Shown: positions 10,911 to 31,961 of the stretch, piece after piece
Layout: every line of letters starts with the position of its first letter
Position numbering within the stretch: position 1 is the first letter of the stretch
Origin: Lingula anatina
Taxonomy: Eukaryota > Brachiopoda > Lingulata > Lingulida > Lingulidae
Length of the DNA: 31,961 nt
Assembly (NCBI RefSeq): GCF_001039355.2
Contig: NW_019773637.1
Coordinates: 197,437 to 229,397 of the forward strand
Direction: 5' to 3'
The notes under the pieces: model-generated
Databases searched by the model: none
Seen by the model: only the letters and a program-made list of their open reading frames with translations
Told to the model about the DNA's origin: nothing
Translations under genes and position numbers: made by a program

Positions 10911-10955
<45 letters not shown>
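10911..10955. repeat. (CT)n microsatellite
   Basis: About 22 uninterrupted CT units. Confidence 0.97.
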
Positions 10956-10958
<3 letters not shown>

Positions 10959-11897
10959 CATTTGGTTCGCGAGGAAAATATTATGGACACTTATCATTAC
11001 TTTGTTAAAAGTACCCTGAGTTTCATATGTATGTTGACAGTGTAAGCACATTTCTTACATGTATCGGTGCGGGAAACAGCAAGGGCATACTTATAATAGA
11101 GGCAGTTGTGACAGGAATGCTAGTCTGAGGAATGGAAGTCCAGGGTCCCAATATGATTAGTACAAGTTAGGGTTAGTCGGAGTATTGGAATAAATATATG
11201 GGACGAATGTCACCTGTACAAAGCAATGGGAAGCGGACTACGGTTGTAATGTTTTTTATTGTCTTTTTTATTACTACAAGACATAACTACGATATATTGA
11301 ACATTTGTCTTAACGTGTATGCGTATCTTTAACACTGAAACGACCTCACTCTCGGAGGAGCATACAGCCAACACGACACCGGAGTATGAAACTTCTTAAT
11401 TTTCGTCACAGCATTCAACAGTTGGGATTGTCAAGCCTTGTCGTCTCTCAGATTACATAACATGTACACATGCATAATATCACAATGATGAAATCCACTC
11501 GAAACAGATAAAATGATGAATTAAAATTGGCTTAACAAGATTGCGGGGACTTTCGGAAATCCTTGAGAACGTGATTAGAAAGGATTTAATGATATAGAGT
11601 GTTGGTATTTATGATACACTAAAGTTGGAGATAAGAATTTAACTGTTCATTGAAAACTTAAATCACGTCACTCCGAAACTCCCGCCATATTTCACTTTCG
11701 CCGTCTTCTATCACTCTTTTATTTTGTAAATCTTTGGCATGAGAATAATCCCTGCACCTATTTGTGATTGTGTTCTTTGCGTATTTTTTCTCTCCATTCG
11801 GGCATTTAGAACAGACGGGAACAAGGTATAAATGGTAATTCATACATGTTGTCTTTCACAGTCATGGCTAGGATATATATAGATGTTAAGCACGACT

Positions 11898-11999
11898 AGG
11901 TAAAGCGGCCGAATTCCCCAGCGTGGTCTTAGTACGTCTTCCCAGTAAAGGTAAAGAGGGCGAATTCCGCGGCGTATTTTTAGGACATCTACCCGTCGT
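11898..11999. repeat. Diverged 51-bp tandem duplication
   Basis: Units at 11898-11948 and 11949-11999 share AGGTAAAG, GGCGAATTCC-like and GTCTTCCC/CATCTACCC-like blocks at the same offsets, at roughly 70 percent identity by eye. Confidence 0.6.
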
Positions 12000-13330
12000 C
12001 TATGACACTTACGTTCCAGTTGGTACAGCAGTAAGGTCGGAGATGTTCTGATAATTGTCAGCTGAAGGCCACTGAGGACGTCAACTCAACTACTACAGAG
12101 CCGGTTTTATTTTTGTCAGTTGAAATAAGTATTGTATAGCCGTTTGAAATCTGTGAGTTGTTACGTATAAGCTGTCAAGTAAATGTGCAAAGCAGCCTGT
12201 TTTACTCTTAAAAGAGTACACTATGTAAGTTATGTAAGTTTTTTTTCATTTTCGTGACGATTTCAGCACTTTTCCCATATTCACTAAGGTGCACAGGTAG
12301 CATATCCAAAACCGTCCACAAATTAACGATATAAAGCCGACTTGTAAGTTATGACTTCGATTTTCAGAAAAGGGCAGCTTGAAACAGTAAATAATCATTC
12401 CCTGTACGCTCTGCGATAGGTGCGCCCTTGATCTTGATAAAGAGAAAACTGCTGCAATTTCCAGGAATTTTTCCTTCTTAAGCTTCCCAAATACTAGTAT
12501 AACGTGCTAACGCGCGTTGTTCACCTTTAACTTAAAGTATCCACGTAGATCGCCACACGGGAGACGGCGGCGTTTCTTTTGAAGTGGTATGATAATGGGG
12601 CAAAGTGACGTAAATACTTCACGGGGGGCATGCGGGGGCTCGGCGTCATACAAACGCAGGGCGATAACGCTTAAGTCGGCAACTTTGAACGACAAATAAA
12701 AAGGCGCGTATACACCAGGCTACTTATACCGTTCAAGAGACTGTGTAAGTAAGAAAGGATAGAAATCTGGATGGCAATTAAGCCCTGCACACGCAAATTG
12801 TAGCGTTGAACCAAATTGCAGCGTTTCAGGTGCAACGCAGAAGACGGCTATTTTGGGTGGGGGCTGCACAGCACATGTCAAAGTGACTTTCTATTTTAGG
12901 TGTGCTTGTACTGAGAAGGGGTTTATTTGCAACAGAAATATCTCAACCCAAAATACAGGTACGGATTGTTTTGGTAACGCTCACATTTCGCTGAGCTAGG
13001 CCGGTAGAACGTCGATCCGACTGACGTTACGTCGCCACGTAGGATTACGCGTAGTTTCGCTAAACCAGAGGAATATTAACCGATGGATTTTTGCTGCGTC
13101 GGCACACGCTTAATTGTTCAAACGTCTGCCAACGTAACTTGGAACAAACCTGGGTGCGTTCTATCATAGCTTTAATAAACATAGGTAACTTTTTAAGTTG
13201 AGTGAGGACTGATCCGAAAGGGTGGCGTGTGAATGTGGCCGTATAATGATAAAAGCCAAGAGGCAAGACTGGCCCCACGTGAATACACACGTACCTTACC
13301 ACGGTAGAACAACTTAGTCCAATATAGGCA

Positions 13331-29763
<16,433 letters not shown>

Positions 29764-29764
29764 C

Positions 29765-29824
29765 TGACGTCATATAAACTTTGGGTGACGTCATATTGCA
29801 TTAGTTCTGGACAAAGTGACGTCA
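29765..29824. promoter_or_regulatory. Three perfect CRE palindromes in the M13 3' UTR
   Basis: TGACGTCA occurs at 29765-29772, 29786-29793 and 29817-29824, with spacings of 21 and 31 bp (about two and three helical turns). The first is followed by TATAAA at 29773-29778, and the second by ATTGCAT, a C/EBP-like half site. The cluster starts one base after the M13 stop codon. Confidence 0.75.
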
Positions 29825-30071
29825 TGACAACGATAAAAAAACGGATCATACATTCCATGAAAAAGTTGATAAATAGAAGCCTTTTATGCACAGTCATTTA
29901 AGAATAATGCACAAGCAGATTTAAATGCGTAGATTATATATACGCATTATTTACATTTACTTGTGTTTTGTCTTACATTTTTTACCAGCGTAAGTTTGTA
30001 TTTAATGTAAAAAATTGAAACAAAACCGATTGTGTTTTATCATATTTATTATAAACCGTCTAACATATCTC

Positions 30072-30077
30072 AATAAA
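30072..30077 (+). terminator. Poly(A) signal AATAAA of the M13 gene
   Basis: The first canonical AATAAA after the stop codon, giving a 3' UTR of about 330 bp that would include the CRE triplet. A second candidate lies near 30203. Confidence 0.55.
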
Positions 30078-30094
30078 GAACAAAGTTAAAATAA

Positions 30095-31009
30095 TGGTGA
30101 CGATCTCAAAGAATACGAGTTTTGTCAATGAATATTATAATAGACCTATATGTTTTATAGTAGGTCTGTGTTGTAATGTTGTATAAAATAAGATTTACAA
30201 ATGAATAAATTATTAAAACAAAGCAACCATTAGCTTTTCTCGTTTATAAACCATTGATCTCTCTCTCTCATATATATAATACCGATCCAGATATTTCTCC
30301 ATCGACCAGGATTGCTGACATATACGTTCTCAAGGAACTCCGCATAAAAACACTGTAAAGTAAAGCACCCTAGTTAGCGTGCAAAGCTCCTGTATGAGGA
30401 CTTATAAAGCAAACAAATTTTTTAGGTTTTTACTTTTTTCTTATTGAAGAAAATTATACTTTCTGTCTGCTTTTTTAATGTTAGTGATAATGCCACACAT
30501 GCAAGACAAACTTGAAAAAAGGGAGATAAAAACGTAAGTGCTTATATAACTCAAGCATATCTATTTAACCAAATCTCACACTGCAGGTCTTCCCTATGTA
30601 CGTAGACTTCCGTGTTTGAAAAAATAAAAATAAATAAAATAAATAAATGTGCGGGGGGAGGGGGTAAGAGTAAGGATTATTGAATGAATGAATGAATGAA
30701 TGCAAAAATAATTCACAAATGGACAGACACATAAAATCAAACAAATAAAAACAATAATTGGTAAAATAGAAAGAAAATAAGACGTCTTTGGTAAATTTTG
30801 TAAATCTTAAATTACAAAATAAGTGAAAAGTAAGCTCTAAATCGTTCAGTCTTATGCGTGCAGCTAAATGATCTTGTGCTGTATCGATGACCATTTATTT
30901 CCCATTTGTTCTCCCAATTGATTAAGGAATTTTTTTTCTTATATCAAACATCATTTTATGAAAAAGATACAGCAATTTACCTTCATTTTTTATCAATAAT
31001 CTTTCAAAT
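30095..31009. other. Intergenic region between the M13 and J-domain genes
   Basis: AT-rich sequence with an A/T-rich AAATAAAT patch (30616-30648), a G-rich patch at about 30650-30664 and a (TGAA)n run (30681-30701). No gene was seen. The last 100 bases before 31115 presumably hold the promoter and 5' UTR of the next gene. Confidence 0.5.
30681..30701. repeat. (TGAA)n microsatellite
   Basis: About five tandem TGAA units. Confidence 0.9.
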
Positions 31010-31114
31010 GTGTTTACATTTGTATTCATTAAAACACCACACAACAAAATGGTAAATCGACATTTTACGACATTACGACGACATCCGTATTTTGGTACTA
31101 AATCGCCGACAGAA

Positions 31115-31738
31115 ATGATTTACCAGTCAATTTTCTTTCAAAATTTTTTAGTTTTTCTTCATCTGTGCATAATATTTTCATATCTGTGTAATGTAACTGC
31201 AGAAGAGGACCTCTACGATGTTTTGGGAGTAGCAAAAAATGCCAGGAATTCAGAAATTAAAAGGGCGTACAAGAAATTGGCTAGGCAATGGTTTGTACCG
31301 TTTGTACCTTAATTAGATTAATTAATTGAATTAGAAATTAGATAACATAAAACTCTCTGTAGCGCACTGGTGGCATAAACTTAAAAGATTCCTCGTGTTT
31401 TGAGTGAAAGAAAAATTTTTCCTTAATATGGATTGATTTGTATCCCTTTGTAGAAGTTGGATAAAATTTCACAAATCGTGCACGTACCTAGTAAAATTTA
31501 AAATATTCCATTTATATTCCTTTTGTGATATTTGATATTTTTTAACACAAAGATCAGTGGTTTATCGTAGGTAAATCACGTTGGTAAAACAAAAGTGAAG
31601 ATTTTTTGACCCCAGAATTGCTCTGTGGCATAAAATAATGTTTACCCTTTTTTGATACTTACTAATAGGCACCCAGACAAAAATCTTGAGGATCCAGAAG
31701 CCCATGAAAAGTTCATGAAGATAAATGAGGCATATGAG
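31115..31738 (+). CDS. ER-type J-domain protein (DnaJ/Hsp40), first two exons, truncated by window
   Basis: A co-chaperone that would stimulate BiP-type Hsp70 in the ER. Exon 1 (31115-31290) encodes a hydrophobic signal peptide (about residues 7-24), then EEDLYDVLGVAKNA and helix II (RAYKKLARQ). Exon 2 (31669-31738) completes the Trp codon and gives the essential HPD motif in WHPDKN, then DPEAH and the KINEAYE of helix III. The intron splits the codon just before HPD and has an unusual donor, GTTTGT. The layout, signal peptide followed at once by a J domain, fits DNAJC10 (ERdj5) or DNAJC16. PEAHEKFMKIN leans to DNAJC10 and LARQWHPDKN to DNAJC16, so no symbol is given. In-frame ATGs at 31010 and 31049 would extend the N-terminus; 31115 gives the most typical signal peptide. 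The gene continues beyond 31961. Confidence 0.85.
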
Positions 31739-31961
31739 GTATGGTATTGTGTTCATATTAAATAAAGTTTGTGAGACATTCTAACTGTAGTAGCTTTTTT
31801 GTTTCATTATTTATTACCATCATCAGACGGCCTCAATACATTTCTCTGGCTGTAAATACATGCCCCTACTTCTTATCAATTTTTAATTCTTAAGTATTAA
31901 TCAAGTCAGGCATATTAAAGGCACATAATTCAGTGCAGAACACTCCATCAAACTTCGAGAC
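31739..31961 (+). other. Intron 2 of the J-domain gene (partial)
   Basis: Starts with donor GTATGG after the KINEAYE exon. No further exon is recognisable before the window ends. Confidence 0.6.

Larger units (their letters stand above)
10571..13000. other. Intergenic region between NOP2 and the M13 peptidase gene
   Basis: Contains a (CT)n run at 10911-10955 and a diverged tandem repeat at 11898-11999. No open frame with family similarity or convincing splice structure was seen on either strand. The last few hundred bases up to 13330 presumably include the M13 promoter; TGACGTTACGTCG at 13022-13034 is a CRE-like candidate. Confidence 0.5.

Overview
This window is animal nuclear DNA: split genes with short to medium introns, an intact tRNA pair, abundant CT/CA/ATAA microsatellites and small transposon relics. 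TACATGTA-type words and the intron sizes would suit a marine invertebrate such as a mollusc or amphioxus, but the species cannot be fixed from sequence alone. No prokaryotic system (operon, CRISPR, phage) is present.

Layout, left to right. Positions 1-2500 hold little: a possible first coding exon of an unknown minus-strand gene (370 to 314), a MITE-like inverted repeat and promoter-type motifs. Positions 2613-10427 (+) carry a complete 16-exon gene for NOP2, the nucleolar 28S rRNA m5C methyltransferase, reconstructed here to 870 residues. Intron 5 of this gene is a U12-type AT-AC intron (5504-5994), the class for which human NOP2 (P120) is a classical example. Intron 4 contains a 958-bp non-autonomous hAT-like DNA transposon. 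Positions 10430-13330 are intergenic.

Positions 13331-29763 (+) carry a complete 18-exon gene for a type II membrane metallopeptidase of family M13 (neprilysin/endothelin-converting-enzyme group), reconstructed to 760 residues. Its 6.7-kb first intron is rich in microsatellites. Intron 5 contains an uninterrupted run of 1003 T. Intron 13 contains two intact antisense tRNA-Thr(TGT) genes and a decayed copy of the start of exon 14. Three perfect TGACGTCA (CRE) palindromes, spaced 21 and 31 bp, follow the stop codon directly. From 31115 (+) a third gene begins: a signal peptide followed by a J domain with an intact HPD motif, an ER-type DnaJ co-chaperone that runs off the right edge.

The three genes share a strand but have no obvious functional link: ribosome biogenesis, extracellular peptide degradation and ER protein folding. 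The most noteworthy items are the AT-AC intron, the helically spaced CRE triplet, the 1-kb poly-T, and two decayed tandem duplications that each straddle a splice junction (NOP2 exon 7 and M13 exon 14).
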